A DNA stretch of 64,000 nucleotides from Nitrospirillum amazonense (GCF_007828045.1 NZ_VITN01000022.1:1-64000), one strand, 5' to 3'; positions 38,510-47,707 are shown, counted from the stretch's first letter. The notes: generated from the letters alone by a model not told the origin. A program made the numbers and translations.

Positions 38510-40132
38510 TTGGCGTCCCTGTCCGAAGTCCTGTCCACCGCCGTCGCCCATCATGAGGCCGGTCGGCTGGACGACGCGGAATCCCTGTACGCAGCCATCC
38601 TGGCGCAGGTGCCGGACCAGATCGACGCCCTGCACCTGACGGGTGTTCTGACCCTGCAACGGGCGGTGGGCGCGGTGCCCGCCGATCCCGCCCGGGTGGC
38701 GGCTGGCGTCAATCTGATCCGCCGCGCCCACGCCCAGCCGGATGCCGCCGCCATCCCCGATATCGCCGCCAACCTGGGGCGCGGCTTGAGCGCCCTGGCG
38801 CGCGCGCATGCCATGGCGGGTGCCCGGACCCGGGCGCTGGAAGCCTTGCTGGAAGCGCATGAGCTGGGCCTGCCCCTGACGCCGGCCGATCGCCTGGCTC
38901 TGGCCGACAACCTGTCGCTGGTGCAGGCGGTAACGGAGGCCGAGGGGCACTACCGCGCCCTGCTGCCGACCGGCCCGGCCGGCAGCGCTGAAGAGCTGCC
39001 GGCCAGGGTGGGCCTTGCCAAGCTGTTGATCGCGCGGGAACGCCGGGCTGAGGCCTTATCCCTGCTGGATGGCCTTCCGCCAACCGAGTCCCCGCGGACC
39101 GTGCCCAATGCCGATGCCCATGCCATGGCCCAGGGCCTGCGCGCGGAGCTGCTGATGACATCCAGGCCGCAAGACGCGGCGACGGCCCTGGTCGAGATGG
39201 AACGCGCCGGTGGTGTCACCGCCGACCTGCGCCATCTGTCGGGCAAGGTTCTTCAGGTCCAGGGTGACATCGCCGGCGCCCGGGCCCTGTATGCCCAGGC
39301 CCTGGCGCTGGAGCCAGGCCACGCCGCGGCCCGGCTGGCCCATGCCGAAGCCTGCCTGCGCCTGGGCGCGTGGCGGGATGGCTTCGCCGATCTGTCCTGG
39401 CGCTGGATGCGCCCCACCGCCCCCCGGCTTCATGGGACCATCCCCCTATGGGAACGGGCCGACCAGGACGTTTCCGGACGACGCCTGCTGGTCTGGGACG
39501 AGACGGAGCTGGATGCCTTGCCCCACCTGGCGCGCCTTCTGCCCCGCCTGCGGGAGCGGGGGGCGGAGGTGATCGTGGAGGTGTCGACCGGCTGGGCCGC
39601 CCTGCTGCCCACGGGGCCGGGCCAGCCGCTGGCCGGCATCGCCGTCGCCACGCGGGGAACGGATGCGGTGCGCGCCGATTTGCAGGTGCCTCTTCAGGAA
39701 CTGCCCGACCGGCTGTCGCTATGGGATGCCGGGGACTTCTGGCGCGGTCCCTATCTGGCACCGCCGGCCGGCATACCGCCGCAACCGTTCGCAGGACCGG
39801 GCGTGGGCGTGGCCGCCGACACGCCGTTATCCCTGACGCCGCCCGTGCCGGCGGGCATGACGGCCGTGCCCCTGGCCATCCCCGCCGCCGACCAGCCCGA
39901 AGCCTGGGGCCGGTTGGCGGCGACCCTGGCGGCGTTGGACGCCGTGGCGCTGCCGGCCGGGCCGCTGGCCCACCTGGCCGGCGCCATGGGTCGTCCCGGT
40001 GTGGTACTGGTTCCAGTGAATGCCGACTGGCGCTGGCCGGCAGGGGCCGAGCGCACCCCCTGGTACCCCTCCCTGCGGCTGGTCCATGGCGCCGGCTGGC
40101 CCGCCAGCCTGAACCTGGAGGCGCCGTCATGA
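38510..40132 (+). CDS. TPR protein with degenerate glycosyltransferase-like C terminus
   Basis: The 540-residue product begins at TTG 38510, seven bases after the YjfB stop. TPR-like repeats fill residues 1-290 (LSEVLSTAVAHHEAGRLDDAESLY; LSGKVLQVQGDIAGARALY). The C-terminal half (from about 305) matches TPR-glycosyltransferases of the type IPLWERADQDVSGRRLLVWDE, but the expected GD-x-IQF is replaced by ETELDALPHLARLL, so the catalytic half may be worn. ATGA overlap with the next gene couples translation. It may act in protein glycosylation as a recruiter or modified transferase. Confidence 0.65.
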   Translation: MASLSEVLSTAVAHHEAGRLDDAESLYAAILAQVPDQIDALHLTGVLTLQRAVGAVPADPARVAAGVNLIRRAHAQPDAAAIPDIAANLGRGLSALARAHAMAGARTRALEALLEAHELGLPLTPADRLALADNLSLVQAVTEAEGHYRALLPTGPAGSAEELPARVGLAKLLIARERRAEALSLLDGLPPTESPRTVPNADAHAMAQGLRAELLMTSRPQDAATALVEMERAGGVTADLRHLSGKVLQVQGDIAGARALYAQALALEPGHAAARLAHAEACLRLGAWRDGFADLSWRWMRPTAPRLHGTIPLWERADQDVSGRRLLVWDETELDALPHLARLLPRLRERGAEVIVEVSTGWAALLPTGPGQPLAGIAVATRGTDAVRADLQVPLQELPDRLSLWDAGDFWRGPYLAPPAGIPPQPFAGPGVGVAADTPLSLTPPVPAGMTAVPLAIPAADQPEAWGRLAATLAALDAVALPAGPLAHLAGAMGRPGVVLVPVNADWRWPAGAERTPWYPSLRLVHGAGWPASLNLEAPS

Positions 40133-41076
40133 GCGGCATCCTCTACGTCACCGGCGCCGATGAGCGCTATTTCGCCACCACCCTGCTGCTGCTGGAAAGC
40201 TTCGCCCGGCGGTTGCCGGACGCGCGGCTGATGGTCTGCGACTATGGACTGGCACCCGGTCAGCAGGCCTATCTGGCGGAACGCGGGCAGTTGCTGCCCC
40301 GGCCCCAGGACTTGCCGGACACGCTGCATCCCTATGCCATGAAGGCGGCCATCCTGGACTATGTCGGCGGGCTGCCGTGGCGGGCGCTGTGCTGGATCGA
40401 TGCCGACATGCTGGCCGTCGGCCTGGACGGCACCGTCATGGCCCAGCTGTTCCAGCGCCTGGAGGCGAGCGGCGCCGACATCGCGCTGACTACTGACATC
40501 AACAGCCTGGCCCTGTCCGACGTGGCCGCCATGGACAAGGGCGGCACCGGCATGGCGCCCTTCCGCGCCCTGCTGGCCGATAGCGGCGCCGATCCCGCGG
40601 CCCCCTATATCAGCGTCGGCTTTTGGCTGTGCCGGTCGCGGGACCTGCTGGTCGAATGGGACCGGCGCAGCCGGGGGATGCGACCGCATTCCTTGTTTGA
40701 GCAGAACGTCATGGCCCTGCTGATCCACGGGCCCCGCTGGGGTCATGCCGGCCGGGCGCTGCTGCTGGATCCGGTGGAATGGCAGCCGCAAAATCATCTG
40801 CTGCCGCTGATCCGCCCGTCGGGCGACGGCTATGGGGTACGGGGCCGAACCGTGCGGCTGGTGCACTGCACTTCCTGCGGCTACTGGTTCATGGACGTCT
40901 ATAAAAGCCACGTCGAAGTCAACGGACGGGCCCTGGCCGGATATTTCCGCATCCTGCACAACCCGGCACTGCGCACCCTGCAGACGGACCTTTTGCACGA
41001 CCATGTGACGCGCCATGGTGACGCACTGGCGCGCCACGGGCTGTTGGGGGACGCGTCCGCCGGGCGAAATCCCTGA
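40129..41076 (+). CDS. GT8-like glycosyltransferase
   Basis: The 315-residue protein has the Rossmann-like start ILYVTGADERYFATTLLLLESF, the DXD metal motif in CWIDADMLAVG and a later LVHCTSCGYWF, as in family 8-type or related nucleotide-sugar transferases. No signal or membrane segment. ATGA overlap with the TPR gene upstream. It probably transfers a sugar to a protein or lipid within this cluster. Acceptor and donor are unknown. Confidence 0.7.
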   Translation: MSGILYVTGADERYFATTLLLLESFARRLPDARLMVCDYGLAPGQQAYLAERGQLLPRPQDLPDTLHPYAMKAAILDYVGGLPWRALCWIDADMLAVGLDGTVMAQLFQRLEASGADIALTTDINSLALSDVAAMDKGGTGMAPFRALLADSGADPAAPYISVGFWLCRSRDLLVEWDRRSRGMRPHSLFEQNVMALLIHGPRWGHAGRALLLDPVEWQPQNHLLPLIRPSGDGYGVRGRTVRLVHCTSCGYWFMDVYKSHVEVNGRALAGYFRILHNPALRTLQTDLLHDHVTRHGDALARHGLLGDASAGRNP

Positions 41077-41214
41077 AATAGCCGGTGAATCGGCGCCAAG
41101 TGGGCATATCTTGCCTCTGTTCACCAGGGGCGGCGCCCCCTATCCTCTCGCGATGAGAGAAGCGAGGCGGGCCCCAGGGGCAATCCCGGGACGGGGCCGG
41201 CCGGCGGAGGAAGC

Positions 41215-42756
41215 ATGACTGACACCACCGACAGCACACCCGCCACGCCGGAAGACGCGGCCGCCCTGACCCTACAGGCGGAAGGCCTGGCGGCACTGGA
41301 AAGCGGCGACGGCGCCCAGGCGGTATCGCTGCTGACCCAGGCCGTGGGCCTGCGCCCCGACGATGCCGTCCTGCGCGCCGACCTGGGCATGGCCCTGGAA
41401 CGCCAGCAGGATAACGAGGGCGCCAAGGGCGCCTACACCATGGCGGTGGCGCTGGATCCGGACAACCCCATTTATCGCTTCAACCTGGGGGCCGCCTGCC
41501 AGCGCCTGGGCCAGGGCCATGAGGCTGCCACCCATTACCTGGACGCGCTGGAGCGCGAACCCATGCTGGCGGAGGCCTATTTCAACCTGGCCACCCTGTT
41601 CCAGGATGCCGGCCATCTGGACATCGCCGAGCAGCACTATCGCAACGCCCTGGAGGCGCGACCGGCCTATGTCGAGGCCGCCGCCAACCTGGGCCTGGTC
41701 CTGCGCCGCCTGGGCCGCCTGGGCGAGGCGCTGGATTACCTGCGCGCCACCGCCCAGGCCCAGCCCGACGCGGCGCAGACCTTTTCCAACCTGGGCCTGG
41801 TCCTGAACGAGGCCGGCCAGTACCAAGAGGCGCTGGCGGCCTTCGACCGGCTGGCGGCGCTGCGCCCCTTCGAGGCCGCCCCGCATGTGGGGCGCGCCCA
41901 CGCCCTGCGTGGCCTGGGGCACCTGACCGAGGCGGCCAACGCGATTCGCCAGGCGCTGGGCCGGCCGGAACCGACCATTTCAGCGGAACTGGAAGCGGCG
42001 CAGATCGCGGCCGCGCTGCAGGCGGGCGGCAACGGGGCCGCCGCCCAGGCCCTGGTGAGCGCGTGGCGGGCCTGCGGCGTCACCCCCATCCTGCGCCATA
42101 CCGAGGCCGCCCTGGGCGTGGCCCCCACGCCCCCCAGGGCCGACCCCGCCTATCTGCGGCAGATGTACGACGCCCAGGCCGCGATGTTGACGGAGCAGAC
42201 GGTGGCCAGCGCCGCCGCCACGCTGTCGCCGACCCTGGCCAGCACCTTGGCGCGTCACCTGGGGCCGGCGGCCGGCACCCTGCAGGTGCTGGAGATCGAC
42301 TGCGGCGTCGGCGCCCTGGCGCCGCTGCTGAAGCCGTACGCCGCCCATCTGGTGGGCGTGCATCCCTCCGACCCCGCCCTGCAAATGGCGGCCCGCAGCG
42401 GCCTCTATGACCAGCTGGTGCATGGCGACCACGCCCAGGTGCTGGAACAGTCTGCCGGCAGCGCCAACCTGATCGTATCGACGGACATCGCCAACCACCT
42501 GGGCGACCTGGCGCCCCTGGCCGCAGCGGCCGCCGACGCGCTGCTGCCCGGCGGCATCCTGGCCCTGGTGATGGACGCGGCGGAACCCTGGGCCCCCGCC
42601 GTGACGCTGAAGGAAAACGGCCGCTATCTGCATCGCCGCGACGCCGTGGAGACGGCCCTGCGCCAGGCGGGCATGACGATCGTGGAAGCGGTACCCCTGC
42701 CGCCCGCCACCGCCGCCGGGGTGGAGCGTCTGCTGGTCGTCGCCCGCAAGGGCTGA
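41215..42756 (+). CDS. TPR protein with C-terminal methyltransferase domain
   Basis: The 513-residue protein has a strong ribosome site GGAGGAAGC before ATG 41215. At least eight TPR units run from residue 15 to about 290 (FNLGAACQRLGQGHEAATHYLDALEREP is the fullest). A SAM-dependent methyltransferase follows (about 360-500), with motif I LEIDCGVGALAPLL and the following VGVHPSDPALQMA. Such fusions occur in surface glycosylation and flagellin modification loci. It probably methylates a glycan or protein held by the TPR part. Confidence 0.75.
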   Translation: MTDTTDSTPATPEDAAALTLQAEGLAALESGDGAQAVSLLTQAVGLRPDDAVLRADLGMALERQQDNEGAKGAYTMAVALDPDNPIYRFNLGAACQRLGQGHEAATHYLDALEREPMLAEAYFNLATLFQDAGHLDIAEQHYRNALEARPAYVEAAANLGLVLRRLGRLGEALDYLRATAQAQPDAAQTFSNLGLVLNEAGQYQEALAAFDRLAALRPFEAAPHVGRAHALRGLGHLTEAANAIRQALGRPEPTISAELEAAQIAAALQAGGNGAAAQALVSAWRACGVTPILRHTEAALGVAPTPPRADPAYLRQMYDAQAAMLTEQTVASAAATLSPTLASTLARHLGPAAGTLQVLEIDCGVGALAPLLKPYAAHLVGVHPSDPALQMAARSGLYDQLVHGDHAQVLEQSAGSANLIVSTDIANHLGDLAPLAAAAADALLPGGILALVMDAAEPWAPAVTLKENGRYLHRRDAVETALRQAGMTIVEAVPLPPATAAGVERLLVVARKG

Positions 42757-42784
42757 ACCCGGCCCCCCTTTGCGTCCGCCCGCC

Positions 42785-43918
42785 ATGCCACCCTTTCCCT
42801 CACCCGCCCCCCACCCTTCGGGGCGGGTCTTGGCCTTGCCCCGCTATGACCGGCTGGGGGCCAGCAGCCGGCTGCGCTTCTTCGACCCGCTGCCCCATCT
42901 GGCGGCGGCGGGTCTCGACGTGAGCACGGCACCCTTTTTCGACGACGGTTACCTGCGACGGCTGTACGCCGGCCAGCCGGTGAAGGGCTGGACCCTGGCC
43001 GGCCGTTACCGCCGGCGCATGGCCGCAATGAAGGCGGCCGGGCGAACGGATCTGCTGTGGATCGAGAAGGAGGCGCTGCCCTGGTTGCCTGCGGGGGTGG
43101 AGCGTCGCCTGTTCGGGGGCCGGCCTTATGTGCTGGATTTCGACGACGCCTGGCACCTGCGCTATGCCGGCCATCGCCTGGCGCCGGTACGGCGGCTGCT
43201 GGGCCACAAGCTGGAACGGCTGGTGGCGGGCGCCACCTTGACGGTCGTGGCCAACGACGCCCTGGCCTCATGGGCGGAAGCCGCCGGCGCCCGCCGCCTG
43301 CTGCGTCTGCCCACGCCTGTGGACCTGGCCCGCTACCAAGCCGCACTGGCGCCGGATCGCCCATCTGGGAACCGCCCACCTGGGAACCGCCCACCTGGGG
43401 AATTTCGCGTGGGCTGGATCGGCACCCCGTCGTCCGCCCGTTACCTGGCCGCCTTGGCTGAGCCGCTGGCGGCCCTGGCGGCCAGCGGTCCGCTGACCCT
43501 GGTGACCATCGCCCGCCACCCCGTCGCCTTGCCCGGCGTACCGGAGGAATTCATTCCCTGGAGCGAGGCGGGCGAGACCGCCGCCCTGGCCGGCATCGAC
43601 GCCGGCATCATGCCCCTGCCCCATACGCCGTTCGCGCAGGGCAAGTCGGGCTTCAAGCTGCTGCAGTACATGGCCGCCGGCAAGGCCGTGGTGGCCAGCC
43701 CGGTGGGGGAGAACCGCCGCATCGTGGCCGATGGCGTCACCGGCCTCTGGGCCGACAGCCCGGAAGGCTGGGTACAGGCGCTGGAAACGTTACGCACCGA
43801 CCTGGATTTGCGCCACCGCCTCGCCGCCGCCGGCCGCGACCTGGTGGCGCGGGAGTATGACTTGGCGGTCCTGGGCCCCCGCCTGGCGGCGGCGCTGGCC
43901 CAGGTGGTCAGGGCCTGA
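42785..43918 (+). CDS. GT4-like glycosyltransferase
   Basis: The 377-residue product from ATG 42785 lies 28 bp after the TPR-methyltransferase stop. It has the two Rossmann halves of GT-B enzymes, with YDRLGASSRLRFFDPLPHL near the start and the GT4 pattern FKLLQYMAAGKAVVASPVGENRRIVADG with the donor-binding Glu near the C terminus. The linker carries a repeated GNRPP (15-bp DNA repeats at 43365-43398). It belongs with the neighbours to a glycosylation cluster, and ends 5 bp from the convergent rfbC. Confidence 0.8.
   Translation: MPPFPSPAPHPSGRVLALPRYDRLGASSRLRFFDPLPHLAAAGLDVSTAPFFDDGYLRRLYAGQPVKGWTLAGRYRRRMAAMKAAGRTDLLWIEKEALPWLPAGVERRLFGGRPYVLDFDDAWHLRYAGHRLAPVRRLLGHKLERLVAGATLTVVANDALASWAEAAGARRLLRLPTPVDLARYQAALAPDRPSGNRPPGNRPPGEFRVGWIGTPSSARYLAALAEPLAALAASGPLTLVTIARHPVALPGVPEEFIPWSEAGETAALAGIDAGIMPLPHTPFAQGKSGFKLLQYMAAGKAVVASPVGENRRIVADGVTGLWADSPEGWVQALETLRTDLDLRHRLAAAGRDLVAREYDLAVLGPRLAAALAQVVRA
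43365..43398 (+). repeat. 15-bp tandem repeat in the GT4-like gene
   Basis: Two to three copies of a CTGGGAACCGCCCAC-type 15-mer lie in frame, encoding GNRPP repeats in the linker between the two halves of the transferase. Copy number changes would keep the frame. Confidence 0.6.
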
Positions 43919-43923
43919 AACAC

Positions 43924-44478
43924 TCAGGCCGGGAACGGCGTGCCGATGTCCGCCAGGGTGGGTTGCTTGCCGTCCTTGTCCGACAGCACGGCGCCGGCGA
44001 ATTCCGGCCACGGGATACCCAGCGCGGGATCATTCCACAGCAGGCCACGGTCATGGGCGGGGCTGTAAAGCGCCGTCACCTTATAGGCGATCTCGGTATC
44101 GGGGACGAGGGTGCAGAAGCCGTGGGCGAAGCCCACCGGTACCCACAACTGCCAGCCTTCCTCGGCGTCCAGTTCCACGGCGACATGGCGGCCATAGGTG
44201 GGGGAGCCTTGGCGCAGATCCACCGCCACGTCCAGGATGCGGCCGCGAATGACGCGGATCAGCTTGCCCTGGGCCGCCGGCGCCAACTGGAAGTGCAGGC
44301 CGCGCACCGTGCCCTGAATTCGCGACAGCGACTGGTTGTCCTGGACGAAGGGGCCCGTGATGCCGGCGGCCGTGTGCTTTTCGTCGTTCCAGCTCTCCAC
44401 GAACCATCCCCGCTCGTCGCCGAAGCGACGGGGCTTCACCATGACCAGGCCATCGATGTCCAGACGCTTCACGTCCAT
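43924..44478 (-). CDS. rfbC: dTDP-4-dehydrorhamnose 3,5-epimerase
   Basis: The 184-residue product from ATG 44478 (GGGA upstream) has the RfbC length and motifs: RRFGDERGWFVESW, GTVRGLHFQ with the active-site His, IRGRILDVAVDLRQGSPTYG and PVGFAHGFCTL. It converts dTDP-4-keto-6-deoxyglucose to the rhamnose-configured intermediate. The longer frame from 44538 is not needed. The other rml genes are not in this window, so this is an orphan copy, next to glycosyltransferases that would use the product. Confidence 0.9.
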   Translation of the reverse strand: MDVKRLDIDGLVMVKPRRFGDERGWFVESWNDEKHTAAGITGPFVQDNQSLSRIQGTVRGLHFQLAPAAQGKLIRVIRGRILDVAVDLRQGSPTYGRHVAVELDAEEGWQLWVPVGFAHGFCTLVPDTEIAYKVTALYSPAHDRGLLWNDPALGIPWPEFAGAVLSDKDGKQPTLADIGTPFPA

Positions 44479-44537
44479 GCTGGGTTCCCACTTTATCTGC
44501 CGGTTGTGCCGTGCCGCCCGGGATACGCCGGAGACCA

Positions 44538-45347
44538 TCAGAAGTCCAGGGCCGCGCCGTCCCGCAGCACGGTGTCGGCCGCCGGCGTGTAGCGCCCGCC
44601 CTCATCATGCAACACCAGGCCCGACAGCAGGCGGGCCGGGGTGCGGGCGCCCAGGCGGGCGCGGACGATGACGCGCTTGGCCTCCGTGCCGGCGCGGGGC
44701 CACAGGGGATAGAGCACCACGGCGCCGAAGCGGCCAGCCAGGCGGGCCAGGATCTCATCCACCCGGTCGGCGCGATGGATCATGGTCAATGTGCCGCGCG
44801 GCGCCAGCAGGCGGGCCGCCGCCGCGACCCAGGTGGCCAGATCGGCCGTGCCCTCGCCATGCGATACCGCCTTGCCCGCCCGTGGGGAACGGGTATGGCG
44901 GCCGCCGGGATAAAAGGGCGGGTTGGTCATGACATGGTCGAAGCGGCCAGCCACCAGGTCGGGATCCGATCCCGGCGGCAAGTGAGCCGGGGCCTGGGCC
45001 GCGTCGCCCAAGGTGATGCGCACCCGGGCGGCGACGCCGTTGAGTTCGGCATTGCGCCGGGCGAGGTCCGCCGCTTCGGGCTGCAGCTCCAGTCCCGCGA
45101 CGCAGACACCGGGCAGCCGGGCAGCGAGACAGAAGGAGGCGGCCCCGGCGCCGCAGCCCAGATCCAGCACCCGCTCGCCCCCCTCGGCCGGCGTGGCGGC
45201 GGCCAGCAGCACGGGGTCGATGGCGGCCCTGTATCCTTGCGCCGGCTGCAACAGACGCACGCGCCCGTTCAGCAGGCGGTCCTCGGTGATGCCGCCGTCC
45301 GCGCAATCCTCCCTCCGGGGTTCCGGGGCGGCGGAGGCGAGAATCAC
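44538..45347 (-). CDS. TrmN6-like methyltransferase
   Basis: The 269-residue protein has a SAM motif (ERVLDLGCGAGAASFCLAAR) and the base-methylating NPPF motif in VMTNPPFYPGG, as in tRNA1(Val) adenine-N6 methyltransferases (YfiC/TrmN6). The start is GTG 45347, which overlaps the stop of the upstream DUF2007 gene (GTGA). Acts in the cytosol on tRNA by family inference; N6-methylation of other RNAs or proteins is possible. Confidence 0.8.
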   Translation of the reverse strand: MILASAAPEPRREDCADGGITEDRLLNGRVRLLQPAQGYRAAIDPVLLAAATPAEGGERVLDLGCGAGAASFCLAARLPGVCVAGLELQPEAADLARRNAELNGVAARVRITLGDAAQAPAHLPPGSDPDLVAGRFDHVMTNPPFYPGGRHTRSPRAGKAVSHGEGTADLATWVAAAARLLAPRGTLTMIHRADRVDEILARLAGRFGAVVLYPLWPRAGTEAKRVIVRARLGARTPARLLSGLVLHDEGGRYTPAADTVLRDGAALDF

Positions 45348-45565
45348 GGGGCGGCCTCCAGTTGCGCCCGGGCCATGGCCAGCGCGGCGGTGGCGGCCGT
45401 GACGGCGCCGTCCGCCACCATCAGGCGGCGCGGAATGGCGCTGATGCTGCCTTCCACCGCGGCGGTGTAGTCGTCCAGCAGCACGGCCTCGATGCCGGCG
45501 TCGGCCAGCACGGCCCGCGCCCAGGATATCTCCACCGCGTTGTTGCTGGTCAGGATGGGTTGCAT
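45344..45565 (-). CDS. DUF2007 protein
   Basis: The 73-residue protein, from ATG 45565 (TGAGG about 6 nt upstream), reads MQPILTSNNAVEISWARAVLADAGIEAVL with a LDDYTAAVEGSISAIPRRLMV core, typical of the DUF2007 (putative signal transducing) family. The longer frame from 45628 has no ribosome site. Translational coupling with the methyltransferase downstream (GTGA overlap) is likely. Family function is unknown. Confidence 0.8.
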   Translation of the reverse strand: MQPILTSNNAVEISWARAVLADAGIEAVLLDDYTAAVEGSISAIPRRLMVADGAVTAATAALAMARAQLEAAP

Positions 45566-45759
45566 GAAGGCCTCATAGGAAGTGCGCCGGTTGGCGACGC
45601 ATCGCATGCCGATTGACGCATGCGGCATAGATGGGGGGCGGCGATGTGGTCTGCCAGCTTGACCACGGGGGTTGCGCCGGTATGCTCGCTGTCCTATCCA
45701 GGGCCGTCAACAGGTCTGCGTTCCGCCACCGTTGGCCCCTACTGGCAGGAGTTCGTTTC

Positions 45760-46782
45760 GTGGCCGTCGTCACCCCCCTCGATCCCAAGCGCCGGAAGGC
45801 CAGTACCGATGCCCTGGAGGCGCTGGTGGAATTGGTGGCGACCGACCTGGCGGCGGTCAACGACCTCATCATCCGCCGCATGCATTCCGACGTGGAGATG
45901 ATCCCCCAACTGGCGGGCTACATCGTGGCCAGCGGCGGCAAGCGCCTGCGCCCGGTGCTAACCCTGGCCGCAGCGCGCCTGTGCGGCTATCAGGGCGAAC
46001 GCCACCAGCCGCTGGCGGCCTGCGTCGAATTCATCCACACCGCCACCCTGCTGCACGACGACGTGGTCGACGAAAGCGACCTGCGCCGCGGCCAGCCCTC
46101 GGCCAATGCCGTCTTCGGCAACAAGGCCAGCGTGCTGGTGGGCGACTTCCTGTTCTCCCGTGCCTTCCAGGTGATGACGGAGGACGGGTCGCTGGACGTG
46201 CTGCGCATCCTGTCCAGCGCCTCCGCCGTCATTTCCGAGGGCGAGGTGCTGCAGCTGATCACCGCCAACGACACCACCACCAGCGAGGAGGCCTATCTGG
46301 AGGTCATCCGCGCCAAGACGGCGGAGCTGTTCGCCGCCGCCTGCCGCATCGGCGCCGTGGTGGCCGGCCGCCCGGCGGCGGAGGAGGAGGCGCTGCGCAG
46401 CTACGGCCTGAACCTGGGCATCGCCTTCCAGGTGGTGGACGACGTGCTGGACTATTCCGCCGTGCAGGCCCGCCTGGGCAAGTCCATCGGCGACGACTTC
46501 CGCGAGGGCAAGATCACCCTGCCCGTCGTCCTGGCCTTCCGCCGGGGCGATGACGAGGAACGGGCCTTCTGGCGCCGCACGCTGGAGGACATCGACCAAC
46601 AGGACGGCGACCTGGAGCACGCCCTGGCGCTCATGCAGCGCCACAACACCCTGCGCGACAGCGTGGAACGCGCCCGCCACTACGGCGCCATGGCCCGCGA
46701 CGCCCTGGGCCTGTTCCCCGCCAGCCCCATTAAGCGCGCCCTGCTGGACGTGATCGACTTCGTCGTCGACCGGGACTTCTGA
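45760..46782 (+). CDS. ispB: Polyprenyl (octaprenyl/decaprenyl) diphosphate synthase
   Basis: The 340-residue product starts at GTG 45760 with AGGAG 8-9 nt upstream. Both Asp-rich motifs are clear: LLHDDVVDESD (first, with the GKRLRP substrate motif before) and VVDDVLDYS (second). It is of the IspB type that builds the ubiquinone side chain. The longer frame from 45631 overlaps the divergent DUF2007 promoter region. It ends in a strong intrinsic terminator. Confidence 0.9.
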   Translation: MAVVTPLDPKRRKASTDALEALVELVATDLAAVNDLIIRRMHSDVEMIPQLAGYIVASGGKRLRPVLTLAAARLCGYQGERHQPLAACVEFIHTATLLHDDVVDESDLRRGQPSANAVFGNKASVLVGDFLFSRAFQVMTEDGSLDVLRILSSASAVISEGEVLQLITANDTTTSEEAYLEVIRAKTAELFAAACRIGAVVAGRPAAEEEALRSYGLNLGIAFQVVDDVLDYSAVQARLGKSIGDDFREGKITLPVVLAFRRGDDEERAFWRRTLEDIDQQDGDLEHALALMQRHNTLRDSVERARHYGAMARDALGLFPASPIKRALLDVIDFVVDRDF

Positions 46783-46806
46783 GCCCGTTCGAATCCGGAT
46801 TTCGGG

Positions 46807-46835
46807 AAGGCGCGTCCTCACCGGCGCGCCTTTTT
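46807..46835 (+). terminator. Intrinsic terminator after ispB
   Basis: AAGGCGCG (46807-46814) pairs with CGCGCCTT (46825-46832) and five T follow (46831-46835). It lies 25 bp after the ispB stop. Confidence 0.85.
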
Positions 46836-46870
46836 GCTTGGCTGTGGATGCCATCGCCCCAAAAGCGAAA

Positions 46871-46896
46871 CGGCCGGCTTCGGGAGAAGCCGGCCG
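46871..46896 (-). terminator. Terminator of the tRNA-Pro gene
   Basis: CGGCCGGCTTC/GAAGCCGGCCG is a perfect 11-bp stem with loop GGGA. Read on the minus strand it is followed by TTTCGCTTTT, so it should end the tRNA transcript. Confidence 0.75.
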
Positions 46897-46913
46897 CTTG
46901 TGCGTCCCTGAGA

Positions 46914-46990
46914 TGGTCGGAGAGAGAGGATTCGAACCTCCGGCCCCTGCCTCCCGAAAGCAGTGCTCTACCAGGCTGAGCTACTCTCCG
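46914..46990 (-). tRNA. tRNA-Pro (anticodon CGG)
   Basis: The minus strand folds as a 77-nt tRNA with the 7-bp acceptor CGGAGAG/CTCTCCG, D-stem GCTC/GAGC, anticodon stem CTGCT/GGCAG around TTCGGGA (anticodon CGG), T-arm GGAGG-TTCGAAT-CCTCT and an encoded 3' CCA. This reads CCG proline codons, frequent in this GC-rich genome. Confidence 0.95.
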
Positions 46991-47281
46991 TCTCGGGGTG
47001 GGCGGGTATATATCGACATCCGCCGGCCGCCGCAAGCCCTCTCTTTCATCCAATCGCACATCGCCGCCGCATGGGTGTCCCGCAGGGGCCAGGGGGAGCG
47101 GCCAGGGGCGACCTGTTGCCCATCGGCCACAGGGGCCCGGGAGTCTGCGCCTGCCCCGGGAAGTTCCGGTTCTCGCCATGGTTCCGCCACGGTTGGCCGC
47201 GAGTTTCAATTCCACGCCCATCAGTCGTTCGGCCTAGCAACAGACGCCGCTCAGGGCCGATCGTTTTATGGAGGTGGTATT

Positions 47282-47590
47282 ATGACGACCGTTCGCAGCC
47301 TGCTCACCGGCCTGTTCCTGGGCCTGCCCTTCCTGGTCGCCCCCGCCATCCTGGCCGCAGCACCGCGCCCCGACGTCGCCGCCGTGGCACAGGTGGCGCC
47401 CGCCCCGGCCGCGACGCTGGCGGCCTCGCCCTCCGGCAAGCTGAAGGTCATCCCCGCCCACCTGCCCACCCGTATGGACGGCGGCGGCAAGGCGGGCGGC
47501 CTCGCCGTGCCCTGCAAGGCCACGACCACCACCATCATCAAGGCCCATGCCGGACGGAGCGTCCCGCATCAGCTGATCGCCCTGAACTGA
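47282..47590 (+). CDS. Small secreted protein, 102 aa
   Basis: ATG 47282 has GGAGG 8 nt upstream. The 102-residue product has a signal peptide (MTTVRSLLTGLFLGLPFLVA, then AILAAAP). The mature region has low complexity (Ala, Pro), then KLKVIPAHLPTRMDGGGKAG and a single Cys near the end. I do not recognise the family. No partner gene is apparent; it ends before a shared terminator. Confidence 0.55.
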   Translation: MTTVRSLLTGLFLGLPFLVAPAILAAAPRPDVAAVAQVAPAPAATLAASPSGKLKVIPAHLPTRMDGGGKAGGLAVPCKATTTTIIKAHAGRSVPHQLIALN

Positions 47591-47670
47591 TCGGCGACTA
47601 TTGGGATAGGTGCCGGCACCCGAACGACCGGCCCGCCCCCGGAGCATCCCTCATGAAGGTTGAAGCGCGA

Positions 47671-47704
47671 AGGGCCGGTCAGCGCCTCTGCTGACCGGCC
47701 TTTT
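47671..47704. terminator. Bidirectional terminator between convergent genes
   Basis: The 11-bp stem GGCCGGTCAGC/GCTGACCGGCC with loop GCCTCT is followed by TTTT on the plus strand. It separates the secreted protein gene from the aminotransferase gene, whose stop is at 47708. Confidence 0.8.
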
Positions 47705-47707
47705 GTG

